Origin: Charina bottae
Lineage: Eukaryota; Chordata; Lepidosauria; Squamata; Charinaidae
Reading direction: 5' to 3'
Length of the DNA: 64,000 bases
Assembly (NCBI GenBank): GCA_023362775.1
Contig: JALMGJ010000002.1
Location: 31,897,414 to 31,961,413, forward strand
Shown: positions 10,601-20,634 of the stretch, piece by piece
Layout of the letters: each line of letters begins with the position of its first letter
How positions within the stretch are numbered: position 1 is the stretch's first letter
Position numbers and translations under genes: made by a program
The notes under the pieces: model-generated
The model's input: the letters and a program-made list of their open reading frames with translations, nothing else
Databases searched by the model: none
What the model was told of the DNA's origin: nothing

Positions 10601-13600
10601 TCATCTTAGCAGCAAGAGTGATATGGCAGCAGGTACCTGTCAGCATAATTCCATATCACTCCTTTGTAAGGCTCCTGAGGAATCTGTATAACGACCAAGT
10701 AGCAAAGGTAAGAACAGAGCATGGAACAACGGACTGGTTTAAGATTGGGAAAGGAGTACGGCAGGGTTGTATACTCTCACCCTACCTATTCAACCTGTAC
10801 GCAGAACACATCATGCGACATGCTGGGCTTGAGGAATCCAAGGCTGGAGTTAAAATCGCTGGAAGAAACATTAACAATCTTAGATGATACCACTTTGATG
10901 GCTGAAAGCGAGGAGGAGTTGAGGAGCCTTATGACGAAGGTGAAAGAAGAAAGTACAAAAGCTGGGTTGCAGTTAAACCTCAAAAAAAAAACCAAGATTA
11001 TGGCAACCAGCTTGATTGATAACTGGCAAATAGAGGAGGAAAAAGTGGAGGCAGTGACATACTTTGTATTTCTAGGCGCAAAGATTACTGCAGATGCTGA
11101 CTGCAGCCAGGAAATCAGAAGACGTCTACTTCTTGGGAGGTGAGCAATGGCAAATCTTGATAAAATAGTTAAGAGCAGAGACATCACACTGACAACAAAG
11201 GTCCGCATAGTTAAAGCAATGGTATTCCCTCTAGTAACCTATGGCTGTGAGAGCTGGACCATAAGGAAGGCTGAGCGAAGGAAGATAGATGCTTTTGAAC
11301 TGTGGTGTTGGAGGAAAATTCTGAGAGTGCCTTGGACTGCAAGAAGATCAAACCAGTCCATACTCCAGGAAATCAAGCCAGACTGCTCACTTGAGGGAAT
11401 GATATTAAAGGCAAAACTGAAGTACTTTGGCCACATAATGAGAAGACAGGATACCCTGGAGAAGAAGCTGATGCTAGGGAAAGTGGAAGGCAAAAGGAAG
11501 AGGGGCCGACCAAGGGCAAGATGGATGGATGATATTCTGGAGGTGACAGACTCAACCATGGGGGAGCTGGGGATGGTGACGGCCGACAGGAAGCTCTGGT
11601 GTGGGCTGGTCCATGAAGTCACGAAGAGTCGGAAGCGACTGAACAAATAAACAACAACCTTTGTAAAGTATTGCTCAGCTATCATCGTAGACTATTCCCT
11701 GCATGGGTGTTAAACTCTCAGGCAAGACTGCTAGACATCTGTTTGTTTAAAAGAAAAAAAACTATGTCACCCACCGTTCTTACATTTTTCAAAAGAAATT
11801 AAAGCAATAAAAATGAACAGGATCTTATGGGATCTCAAACACAGACCTTTAGATCAAATGAGATTTTTTTATCTTTTGGGATTTCCCTCTTAATGTAATT
11901 TTGATTGTTTGTTACAATAGTTTTGGTGACTTTTGCCTTTGTGGGACAAGATCTTGAGTTGAATTAAATGTTTCACGACACTCACAAGAAACATCTGGAA
12001 GAGATCCACCTTCCCTTGGGCCTCAAAATTCCTGAAGCTCTTTACACGTGGAGGCACTGATTTGAAATGGTCCAGTTATTCATACCAGTCACATATATAA
12101 GGTAAAGCTTTCCCATGCACAGTAGTGTCCGACTCTAGGGACCGGCACTCGTCTCCGTTTGTTAGCTGAAGAGCCAGCGTTGTCCGAAGTTGCTTCCACT
12201 GTCATGTGGCCGGCATGACGGACATGGAACGCTGTTACCTACCCACCAAAGTGGTACCTATTCATCTACATGCATCTGCATGCTTTCGAATTGCTAGGTT
12301 GGCAAGAGTTGGGGCTAGTGCGGGGGCTCACTCCGTCACACAGGGCTAGGGATTGAAACCTCTGAACCTGCGATCTTCTGATTGACAAGCCTGGCGTCTT
12401 ACCCGCTGAGCCATTGCGCCCCTTACGTATCTATTTTTGTATGTTTTATCCATTCAATTGTGCCTGATTCCTGGAGACTTCCTAGACAGGTCTCTGAAGT
12501 TTTCTTAGCAAGGTTTTTCAGAAGGTTTTGGCCATTGCCTCCTTCCTAGGGCTGAGAGAGAGGGACTGGCCCAGGGTCACCCAGCTGGCTTTGTGCCTAA
12601 GGCAGGACTGGAACTCACGGTCTCCCAGTTTATAGCCTGATGCCTTCACCACTAAATCAACCTGGCAAACCCAATATCTGTAATAATAGCGATGTCTAGA
12701 CAGAATTAAGGCTGAAATGTTACTGTATAAGATACGGGGGTGGTTTTCCATGTCTTTCTAGCTTCATCCTTTCCTGGGAAATTTCCAGCTTTACAATATT
12801 TCCGTGGATGGTGTTTATTTGGATGAGAATGGAGATCCTGTTGCTGATTTTGATATCATGCACTGGGCAGTCTTTCCCAACAAGTCTACTGCTGGGGTGA
12901 AAGTTGGGACAGTAGAAAGAGGGTCCTCTTCAGAAGTCAGCCTCTCTATCAATCAAAGTGCCATCATGTGGCCAACATCATTCAGTCAGGTAGGTGATTC
13001 TGCTACTTTGGGGTTCTTACCATTTATCAGCTCTTATACATGCCTGCTTAGAAGTAAGTCCCTTAGAATTCAATGCAGATTTGCTCCAAGGAATGGAATC
13101 TAAAGCCCCATTAATTCTACAGACATTATGCATAATGATTTTAACTTATTTAATGATTTCCTTATTTGTTCCCTGCAACCATGCAGGCAACTCTTAAGTG
13201 AGTCTTAAGTTACAGGAAACAATTTAAAACTAAGTAAAGTAAAGTCAAAGTTAACGAGGGTAAAAAATAGCAGTAAGTAATAACAATATAGTAAACTTAA
13301 TGAAAAAAGTTGGCTAAAACTCCCTAGATACTTTGAGCTCAGTCCGGAACTAGGCCCTCTTGAATGCCATCCTCAGTAAGACTATGTAAATATATTATTC
13401 AGCTGCATGCATAGGATACTAGTGGTGTGACAGCTACCTCACTGATCTATAGGGCACAAGAAGCAGTGTGGTGGCCTCCTCCAGAGTATAGCCAGGAAGG
13501 TATTTACCATGGTCCAGTTCAGGAAAGCCTCTGGTATTTTGCCTTCTCACTTCTTCACATGGAGGAAGACTCTCTGTACCATTGGCTGCTTTTCCTGCAC

Positions 13601-16600
13601 TAGTCCCCACATTTGTGACTTTCAGAAGTCTTTGTTGCTCAGCAGGACTTTAAGAAAACTCCATGGAAGACTGCAAGGACTTTGGTGACACATCTCCTAG
13701 TAAACATCTCAATAAACATGTAGCATTCTTAGATACTGTGATCTAGGTTGCAGTTAACACTATGTAGGGCAGACAGAATACTAAGTGGGGGAAAGATACT
13801 GTATGTCTGAAGAAACCTGATCAAGGTGGAGTCACACATAACATTACACTGTAGGAAGATTTGGTGGTCTCCGTTGCCCCTCTAGGTGATAGCTAAGAGT
13901 CGACACCAACTTGATAGTCCATCAAAGCAGGACCAGCTGTATGTGTCCTTTTCCTTGATTTTAGGTTCACCTTAAATATCAACATCAAGAGCCAGGCTAT
14001 GGAATAAACTTATCAATTTACAATGGACAGGTGGCTATTACTGTTGCTATCAAAGTGTTATCAAAACTCCTCTTTAGAGATCTGGCCCAGCACACAAGGT
14101 CAATTGACAAAAGCGATCACTGGTGAGGGGAGTTACACAGGGTGGCATCTCGGCCCCACTACGGTTGAAATTCTTTCTCAGTTCTGGCTTCTTCCCCTCA
14201 AATTAGCTCCTAAGGTCACAGCCGTGCTTCTTTATGCCAATGGTGTAATTCTCCTGTCTCAGACTTTGACTGGATTAAAACATGCCCTAAGATCACTTGC
14301 CACTCACAGTAAGTATGAAGAATTGTAAATTAACTGTGCAAAGGCAAGAGTCTTGCTATTTGATATACAAGCACAATCAGACCATTTCACGTAGCCGAAG
14401 ATGGACTTTTAAGTAGCCAGTTCCCCTTGTTTAGGTCAGGGAGATATTGAAATTCTCCCATGGTTTGCAAACTGAGAAAGCTCAGTTTCATGTCCTGCCA
14501 TCAGCAGCACCAGAAGGCTCATAATAAGAAAATACCCTATGCTGCCCGACTGTGCCATTGTGGCTCATGGACTAGAGAATCCCTTTTGTTGTTCAGTCGT
14601 TTAGTTGTGTCCGAGTCTTCTCCAGCACCACAGCTCGAAAGCATCAATTCTTCGGTGCTCAGCCTTCCTTATGGTCCAACTCTCACAGCCATACATTACT
14701 ACTGGAAAAACTATAGCTTTAACTATACGGACCTTTGTCGGCAAGGTGATGCTTCTGCTTTTTAATATGCTGTCTAGGTTTGCCATAGCTTTCCTCCCAA
14801 GGAGCAAGCGTCTTTTAATTTCATGGCTGCTGTCACCGTCTGAGGTGATCTTGGAGCCCAAGAAAATAAAATCTGTCACTGCTTCCATTTCTTCCCCTTC
14901 TATTTGCCAGGAAGTGATGGGACCAGATGCCATGATCTGGGTTTTTTTAATGTTGAGTTTTAAGCCAGCTTTTGCACTCTCCTCTTTCACCCTCATCAAG
15001 AGGCTCTTTAGTTCCTCTTCACTTTCTGCCATTAGGGTGGTATTGTCTGCATATCTGAGGTTGTTGATATTTCTCCCGGCAATCTTAACTCCGGCTTGTG
15101 ATGCATCCAGCCCGGCCTTTCTCATGATGTACTCTGCATATAAGTTAAATAAGCAGGGTAATAATATACAGCCTTGTCGTACTCCTTTCCCAATTTTGAA
15201 CCAGTCGGTTGTTCCTGATGGGATGTACGCTGGCTTATAGGGAAAAATCAAGGCTTGAGAATAAACAAACAAGAGTGCAGCGTTTAGGGCTAAAAGTGTT
15301 TACTTGTAGCATAAGGCAATAAATGCATATATAGTTAAGGCAATAAATGCAGATGTTACATTATTGCAATAAGGAAAAACAAAAACAAACTTATAAGCAG
15401 AGATCCGTGTATTGATTCCAGGGCCAGAGCTCATGCCACGGCCTATACCCAAAGCCAGGCATAGCTCACACTGCCCAGTCCGCAGAAGTAGAATACATGT
15501 GAAGAACTACATGGCTAAAGACACAAAAGGTCAAGAAGCATAGAACACCATTTTGCATGGTTAGATATTCAGTTCTTCCAGCTTTCTGATTGGTTGGATG
15601 TTAGGTGTGACACACACCAGGCCTTCCATAGGCCATAGTACAGTGTGGCAGTGCTGCATCTAAGCGAGCACGTTATCTCCCCCTCCCTGTTCTCCCTGGG
15701 CTTCCCACGAAGGCTTCAGGGGGAATTGTTCTCATGGGAAGTTCCCATTGCTTGTGTGGGCACTAGCCATACCAAGACATCACATGGTACCTTCTCGCTT
15801 CATATCTGATGAAGAGATGTAAACAAAGCCATTCAAAGGCTGTTGTGGGTCTTCGTGTTCTTTTATCCTGGTGTGAATGCTTCGTTTTGTGGTTCCGATG
15901 TATACTTGTCCACAGCTGCATGGTATGCGGTATACTCCTGCAGCGGTGCGGGTGTCCCTTTTGTCTTTTGCTGATTTTAGCATTTGTTGTATTTTTCTGG
16001 TGGGTCTGAAGACTGTTTGAAAGTTGTGTTTTTCCATCAGTTTTCCCATGCGGTCAGTGACTCCTTTGATGTAGGGCAGGAATAAAGAACACGAAAGACA
16101 CTGCAGACTACAGCAACCGGAAAAATCTTCAGTAGCTGAGCATGCTCTCAAGCAAACGGGACACAAAATCCTATTTGAAAACACAGAAATACTGGACAAC
16201 ACCAAAAGCCACTACACCAGATTATACACAGAAGCCATTGAAATTCACAAGCACCAGCACAGTTACAATAAAAAAGAAGAAAGTTTAAAAATTAGCAAAA
16301 CCTGGCTACCAGTCCTGAAAAACACAGCCTGCAAAAGGTCAACAAACTCAGTCCAACCACCAGGACATGGGAATACTTCTCACAATGAACATGCTAATCA
16401 CGCTCATCAGCCACTCGTTAACATTTCAACACAACAAAAAACCCCACCTAATCTCTTATAATTTAGCTCTATAAATAGAACATTGCCACTCTACCTGGGC
16501 ACAGAGATTTTGCTTCTATCTGTGCTCCTGCCCTCTGAAGATGCTGGCCACAGATGCTGGCAAAACGTTAGGAACCACAACTTCCAGAACATGGCCACAC

Positions 16601-19600
16601 AGCCCGGAAGTCCCACAACAGCCATTGAACTCCGGCCGTGAAAGCCTTCGAGAATACAAAGCCATTCAAAGTTATGGGAAGGCTTTTTGTTATCTAGCCA
16701 CCTGGCGTTACGCCATCATGAGAAGCTTTTCTCCGTACAGAAAATATTTCCCAATTTCATACGGGAAATCTGACAGTTCCATGTCCGGTTCTAACTTTTG
16801 CTTCTTGACCTGCATACAGGTTTCTCAGGAGACAGGTAAGGTGGTCTGGTACTCCCATCTCTTTAAGACTTTGCCACAGTTTGTTGTGATCCACACAATC
16901 AAAGGCTTTAGCGTAGTCAATGAAGCAGAAGTAGATCCCTGCCCATATCTTATTCTGCTGTGGGTTTCACAGACATTCTAGTTTCTCCTTGAACTGTCCT
17001 TACCTAGTAAAATGCATAGGACACGCTGACTCCTCCTACGTACAAGCTATTCTCTCAGGCCAGTCAGACTCCATTCCTTCAGATGTTGCCAGGTTTTGCT
17101 AGATCACCTTTAAAGTTAGGTGGGGACCCTTGACTGTTGTCACTCTCTGTCCAAAGCCAAGACAACCACAGATGGATGATGAAAGACTCTATTGTAGTAT
17201 ATACAGTATATGTCAATAGGTTTATGCTTCCCCCTTGACCAATTCAGCAGTTTTTAGTTCAAAACGTTAATGTCCCAAAAGTTTCCCAGATTCCAGATTT
17301 CACCTCTTGGTAGGCTCATAGTTTTACTTTGAAATGATATTATGATTTCTGCTTTAGGATTCATAGAGTTTTACTAGAATAATATTAATTCAACTTCAGG
17401 ATGTCAACCCAGGTGATGCTCACGGATTTGTTTTTCTCTTTTATTGCTTTATCTGACTAATTCTCTTTTATCCTTTTTATTAATTCCCCCTAAAATGGAA
17501 CTGAATTCAATGTTTTTATGGCTGTCATTTATGTCCAGAAGGCGCCTTTGTCTAGATGCACGGAAAGCTGTCCTCCAGGATACACCAAACTCAAAAGAGA
17601 AGGAGCCCCAGACTGCTGCTACGACTGTTCTCCGTGCATGGAAGGAACAATTGCCAGGCAAGAAGGTTGGTGGCTCTGAAGCAAAGAGGGGAATTGAGGA
17701 TACAGGTCGAATTCACTCTTACTCTTCTGGGCAGTGTTTGTTACAGGTGCCGCTTTCCTGCTAGTTCTAAACCTAACTCCTCATCTATTTGTCCTTATTT
17801 CCACAAAGAAACATTTTTCTAAAAAAACAGCATAATATTTCAGAGATTTGCGACCAACTAACCGAAGCAATACTGAGTCGCTTTGGGTATTTGGGCCTTC
17901 CAGTGACAAGGTTTTGCCATTGTTGGTCTTAGGTGGGGTGGCACTGTCCCAGACGGACACTGTGCCCAATCTGGAGGTCCTCTTTATTGTATTGTATTAG
18001 TATGTTCCTAACTTTAGGAGAAGCTTTGAGGACCATGTTCCTCAAGGTTTTTCGGGGAAGCCTGGAAACAAAAGTATCTAGTCCTAAGGTTGAGATTGAG
18101 TTACTAATGACCCCATCAGGTTTCAATTTGTAGACCAAACTTTCAGTTCTGCTGAGAGTTGAAGCTTTCAGCTGGCTAACCCCAGGGATCTTTGCCTACT
18201 TTATAGAACAGTGCAGTTCAAATCCTTCAGAAGAGATACTTCCGAACAACAAACAATGGTTCTCTTTTTGAATCACTGAAAAGCCACATATTTGGAGAGT
18301 TGGGGGTGGGCGGCGTAGTTTTGCGCTGGTTCACCTCCTTCCTCCGAGACCGGTCCCAATCGGTGGTGATAGGAGATGAGAGATCCGACCCTCGGCCCCT
18401 ACTTTGTGGGGTGCCGCAGGGCTCGGTTCTCTCCCCTCTCCTATTTAATATCTACATGAAACCGCTGGGTGAGATCATCCGCCAACACGGGATGAGGTAT
18501 CATCAGTATGCTGATGATACTCAACTATATATCTCCATCCCGGGTGAGTTAAGTGATGCAGTTTCTGCCCTTTCTCAGTGCCTGAGGGCTGTGGGGGTCT
18601 GGATGGGGAACAACAGGCTTCAGCTGAACCCTGGTAAGACAGAGTGGCTGTGGATTGATGGCGTCTCGGGATCCAAGGAGTTGTCATCTTTAGATCTGGA
18701 CGGGGTGGCACTACCCCGTTCAGACTCAGTGCGGAACCTGGGGGTCCTTCTGGACTCACGACTCCTGCTTGAAGAGCAGGTGGCAGTCGTGGCCAGAAGG
18801 GCTTTTGTGCAACTTCGAGTTGTACGCCAGCTTCGCCTTTTCCTGGACCGAGATGCCCTCCGTACAGTCACTCATGCCCTGGTCATCTCCCATATAGACT
18901 ATTGCAATGCACTCTACATGGGGCTACCCTTGAAGAGTATCCGGAAGCTTCAGCTGGTCCAGAATGCGGCTGCGCGCGCAGTTATGAGTGCCCCAAGATC
19001 GGCACACGTGACACCTCTGCTGCGTGAGCTGCACTGGTTACCAGTTTGCTTCTGGGTCCAATTCAAGGTGTTGGTTGTTACCTTTAAAGCCCTACATGGC
19101 ATGGGACCAGGCTACCTTAGAGACCGCCTCATCCCCAGAGCATCGACCCGCCCCACCCGGTCATGCAGAGAGGGCATGCTATGGATCCCATCAGTAAAAG
19201 AATTTCACCTAGCGGGATCCAGGAGGTGTGCCTTCTCTGCCGTAGCACCCGCCCTTTGGAACATCTTGCCCCTTGAGGTGAGGCTAGCCCCCACACTCCT
19301 GACCTTCAGGAAGCAACTGAAAACCTGGCTCTGCCACCTCGCTTGGGACGGGATGATTAATAGTTCTTCCTGGGGATGGCTCGCACTGTAAATAGTTTGG
19401 TTCGTAAACATCACTTACAGCCTCTTGGATTTTATATTTTTATATTTTTAATGATTGTATAAAGTATTTTATGTTTTTAATTGCTGACTTGGTTGTAAAC
19501 CGCCCAGAGTCCCCTTGTGGGGGGAGATGGGCGGTGATATAAGTTAGAAATAATAAATAATAAATAAATTTTCCAGGCTCACACAGCTGATTCAAAAGCT

Positions 19601-20634
19601 GCTCTGGCTTTCACTGCATGTGTGTACAAGACAGGGAAAAGAAACATAATCCCAAATAATTGATTTACTTTTTTTTCCATCATGTTATGGCCACAGATAT
19701 TGTTAGATGCAGGCTAAAGAACAATGGCTTGTGTTTTTCAGATGCAGCCAGTTGCAGCCAATGTCCAGAAGACCAGCATTCCAATAAGAAGCGAGATCAA
19801 TGTGTCCCAAAGGTTATAAGCTTCCTATCCTTTGAAGAAATGTTGGGTCTCCTCTTAGCTTTCTTTGCCCTTGCTTCTTCCCTAACCACCGGCTTTGTTC
19901 TGGGAATCTTCATTAAATACCGAGAAACCCCCATAGTCAAAGCCAACAACCGGGACCTCACCTACATTCTCCTGGTCTCCCTCCTCCTTTCCTTCTTGAC
20001 CTGCCTTCTATTCATTGGTCACCCCATGAAACTGACCTGCCTTCTTCGACAAACCACCTTCAGTGCTGTATTCTCAGTTGCTGTGTCTTCTTTGCTGGCC
20101 AAAACTGTCATGGTGGTGGTGGCCTTTCTGGCCACAAAACCAGGCAGCAGGATGAGGAAATGGCTGGGGAAGACTCTGGCCAACTCCATTGTCTTGTCCT
20201 GTTCTGGGGTCCAGGTGGGCATCTGCATGGTATGGCTGGGAATCTCTCCCCCATTCCCAGATTCTGACCTGCATTCCCAATCCGGACACATTGTGCTGCA
20301 GTGCAATGAAGGCTCGGTCACCATGTTCTACTCTGCACTGGGCTACATGGGCTTTCTGGCCGCCATCTCCTTCTTGGTGGCTTTCCTGGCCCGGAAGCTG
20401 CCGGGAACCTTCAACGAAGCCAAGTGGATCACCTTCAGCATGCTGGTTTTCTGCAGCATTTGGGTCTCCTTTGTCCCCACCTACCTGAGCACCAAAGGGA
20501 AATACATGGTGGCTGTGCAGATCTTCTCCATCCTGGCCTCCAGCCTGGGCTTACTGGGCTGTATCTTTATCCCCAAATGCTACATCATTATCCTGAGACC
20601 TAAGATGAACACCAAGGAGCATTTAAGGATATAA
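4388..20634 (+). CDS. V2R-A: intact six-exon vomeronasal type 2 receptor
   Basis: This is a family C GPCR of the vomeronasal type 2 class, expected at the plasma membrane of vomeronasal sensory neurons, where the family binds peptide or protein cues and signals through Go. Exons are 4388-4602, 6218-6509, 8628-9461, 12762-12989, 17539-17665 and 19742-20634. All introns are GT-AG and phases match at every junction, giving 2589 coding bases, 862 residues plus stop. Residues 1-18 form a signal peptide. About 40-520 form the Venus-flytrap ligand domain, about 524-590 the Cys-rich linker, and about 597-850 seven membrane helices ending in the family C-terminal motif [11 protein letters not shown]. 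Length is normal for V2Rs. The start has a strong context (CACCACCATGG). No disabling mutation was found. The closest named group may be V2R26-like, but orthology cannot be set by eye. Confidence 0.9.
4603..6217 (+). other. V2R-A intron 1
   Basis: AT-rich intron with no recognised repeat. A block at about 5281-5460 aligns loosely with V2R-B intron 1 (about 40150-40400), as expected for duplicated genes. Small open frames inside it have no recognisable content. Confidence 0.7.
6218..6509 (+). CDS. V2R-A exon 2 (ligand-binding domain, first part)
   Basis: Acceptor TTGTAG at 6217, donor CAG|GTATGA at 6510. The exon encodes [24 protein letters not shown] and NYSCGRR, typical ANF-receptor fold sequence of V2Rs. 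One leading base completes the codon left by exon 1, and it ends in phase 0. Confidence 0.9.
7000..7886 (-). mobile_element. Penelope-like element, 3' part with GIY-YIG endonuclease (family 1)
   Basis: Lies in V2R-A intron 2, antisense to the gene. The minus-strand frame 7215-7886 contains [15 protein letters not shown] and then [19 protein letters not shown]...R, the GIY-YIG nuclease signature of Penelope-like retroelements (usually GIY-YIG C-terminal to RT). The RT is missing, so this is a 5'-truncated copy. The 3' untranslated DNA continues to about 7000 and includes AGTGAAACGTTTC-type sequence. A segment of about 32 bases near 7333-7365 is repeated in inverted orientation at 7808-7840, so the 5' end is rearranged. 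Confidence 0.8.
7887..8627 (+). other. V2R-A intron 2, distal part
   Basis: No gene or recognised repeat here. It ends in a pyrimidine tract and TTTTTTTTAG acceptor before exon 3. Confidence 0.6.
8628..9461 (+). CDS. V2R-A exon 3 (main ligand-binding exon)
   Basis: 278 codons in phase 0 on both sides, fully open. It encodes [32 protein letters not shown] (the conserved V2R motif) and WEFPPQEM. Acceptor TTTTTTTTAG at 8627, donor CAG|GTGAGA at 9462. The equivalent exon of V2R-B carries a frameshift that this one lacks. Confidence 0.92.
9862..9948 (+). mobile_element. CR1/L2-type LINE 3' tail
   Basis: The block AACGCCCAGGGTCCCC...GGGGGAGATGGGC followed by a (TTAA)n run matches the 3' end of the CR1/L2-type copy at 19498-19570. 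It is a severely 5'-truncated insertion. Confidence 0.7.
10291..10501 (-). mobile_element. BovB-2 LINE 3' fragment
   Basis: The minus strand encodes [14 protein letters not shown] and [17 protein letters not shown], the C-terminus of the second BovB sublineage, and ends in a GTTTATTTGTTCAG-type tail (reverse complement). It lies between the two copies of a local duplication of about 78 bases (10215-10290 and 10553-10632). Confidence 0.8.
10670..11657 (+). mobile_element. BovB-2 LINE, RT C-terminal half
   Basis: Plus strand, 5'-truncated in the RT domain: [23 protein letters not shown], then AGRNINN with a small deletion that removes the YAD of the catalytic YADD motif. The C-terminal region up to KSRKRLNK follows. 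The tail is AACAAATAAACAACAA. The target duplication CCTTTGTAA flanks it exactly (10661-10669 and 11658-11666). It differs from BovB-1 by consistent residues ([43 protein letters not shown]). Confidence 0.88.
12099..12422 (-). mobile_element. Sauria-type tRNA SINE
   Basis: Same family as 3135-3462: on the minus strand a tRNA head with GGCTCAGCGGGTAAGACGCC, a central block, and the BovB-like end GAGTCGGACACTAC. Sits in V2R-A intron 3. Confidence 0.82.
12440..12670 (-). mobile_element. tRNA-derived SINE (second family)
   Basis: Minus strand: tRNA-like head with GATTTAGTGGTGAAGGC (A box) and GTGAGTTCCAGTCCTGCC (B box), then AGCTGGGTGACCCTGGGCC and a body. A related copy lies at 43720-43965. The family name is uncertain. 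Confidence 0.65.
12762..12989 (+). CDS. V2R-A exon 4
   Basis: 76 codons, phase 0, acceptor TTTCTAG, donor CAG|GTAGGT. Encodes [23 protein letters not shown] and [10 protein letters not shown], the distal part of the V2R ligand domain. It has the same length as the two paralogous exon 4 copies at 32704 and 45844. Confidence 0.92.
14070..14580 (+). mobile_element. Highly decayed LINE RT remnant
   Basis: A plus-strand frame around 14100-14328 contains [23 protein letters not shown]. This resembles the RT active-site region (YADD changed to YANG) followed by its usual helix. Downstream frames are full of stops. Family not assignable. Confidence 0.45.
15216..16775. mobile_element. Solo LTR (family S), interrupted by a Penelope element
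   Basis: Starts TGATGGGATGTACGCTGG, ends GGGAAATCTGACA (TG...CA), and is flanked by the 5-base duplication GTTCC (15211-15215 and 16776-16780). The BovB sequence on each side joins perfectly when one GTTCC is removed, so the ends are exact. Without the Penelope insert it is about 730 bases. The same LTR family recurs at 44089-44779. Orientation and parent element are unknown. Confidence 0.9.
15839..16655 (+). mobile_element. Penelope-like element (family 2) with inverted 5' half
   Basis: Nested in the solo LTR. 15839-16080 is on the minus strand and encodes [18 protein letters not shown], then the GIY-YIG domain [17 protein letters not shown] and IHTRIKEHE. 16081-16655 is on the plus strand and continues from KEHERHC through the C-terminal region to a 3' tail with AAGATGCTGGCCACAGATGC. 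A target duplication of up to 16 bases (ACAAAGCCATTCAAAG) is at 15823-15838 and 16656-16671. The uninterrupted target is visible at about 44660 in the other LTR. Confidence 0.88.
17539..17665 (+). CDS. V2R-A exon 5 (cysteine-rich linker)
   Basis: Encodes [13 protein letters not shown] and [17 protein letters not shown], the NCD3G-type nine-cysteine linker that couples ligand domain to helices. Acceptor TCCAG at 17538. The donor AAG|GTTGGT is weaker than the GTAGGT seen in the paralogues. One base is left to be completed by exon 6. No stop codon, unlike V2R-B exon 5. Confidence 0.9.
17666..19741 (+). other. V2R-A intron 5
   Basis: 17666-18294 contains no recognised gene or repeat. 18295-19575 is a CR1/L2-type LINE in the same orientation as the gene. 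The last part leads to the acceptor TTTTTCAG at 19741. Confidence 0.7.
18295..19575 (+). mobile_element. CR1/L2-type LINE, RT half to 3' end, long open frame
   Basis: Open frame 18300-19391 (363 codons, 5' truncated) encodes RT motifs [18 protein letters not shown] and [11 protein letters not shown] (intact YADD), [11 protein letters not shown], then the C-terminal domain with [22 protein letters not shown] and PALWNILP. The 3' untranslated part ends with AACCGCCCAGAGTCCCC...GATGGGCGG and a (AATAA)n tail, diagnostic of CR1/L2-type elements in squamates. The intact frame suggests a fairly young insertion in V2R-A intron 5. The endonuclease is absent. Confidence 0.88.
19742..20634 (+). CDS. V2R-A exon 6 (seven-transmembrane domain)
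   Basis: Encodes the last linker cysteines ([17 protein letters not shown]), then seven helices: [13 protein letters not shown] (TM1), [19 protein letters not shown] (TM2), [19 protein letters not shown] (TM3), then [58 protein letters not shown] and [19 protein letters not shown]. The family signature [12 protein letters not shown] and the C-terminal PKCYII are present. TAA at 20632-20634. Confidence 0.95.

Larger units (their letters stand above)
9462..12761 (+). other. V2R-A intron 3 with nested repeats
   Basis: Contains a CR1/L2 LINE tail (9862-9948), two BovB-2 pieces (10291-10501 minus, 10670-11657 plus), a Sauria SINE (12099-12422) and another tRNA SINE (12440-12670). A segment of about 78 bases occurs at 10215-10290 and again at 10553-10632. 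I see nothing else. Confidence 0.7.
14585..16934 (-). mobile_element. BovB-1 LINE, 5'-truncated, split by a solo LTR
   Basis: Minus strand. The 3' end is at 14585 (CAACAACA tail). The RT domain (14601-15210) includes [24 protein letters not shown] and YGCESWT, with YADD changed to YADN. Coding resumes at 16781-16934. About 300 bases near the 3' end are missing between two GA(C/G)TCTTC blocks. A possible target duplication ATCCCT is at 14579-14584 and 16935-16940. Coding across 15215/16781 is continuous with other BovB copies once the LTR is set aside. Confidence 0.88.
12990..17538 (+). other. V2R-A intron 4
   Basis: 12990-14070 has no recognised feature. 14070-14580 is a decayed LINE. 14585-16934 is a BovB copy holding a solo LTR that holds a Penelope element. 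16941-17538 has nothing recognised except the pyrimidine-rich approach to exon 5. Confidence 0.7.
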
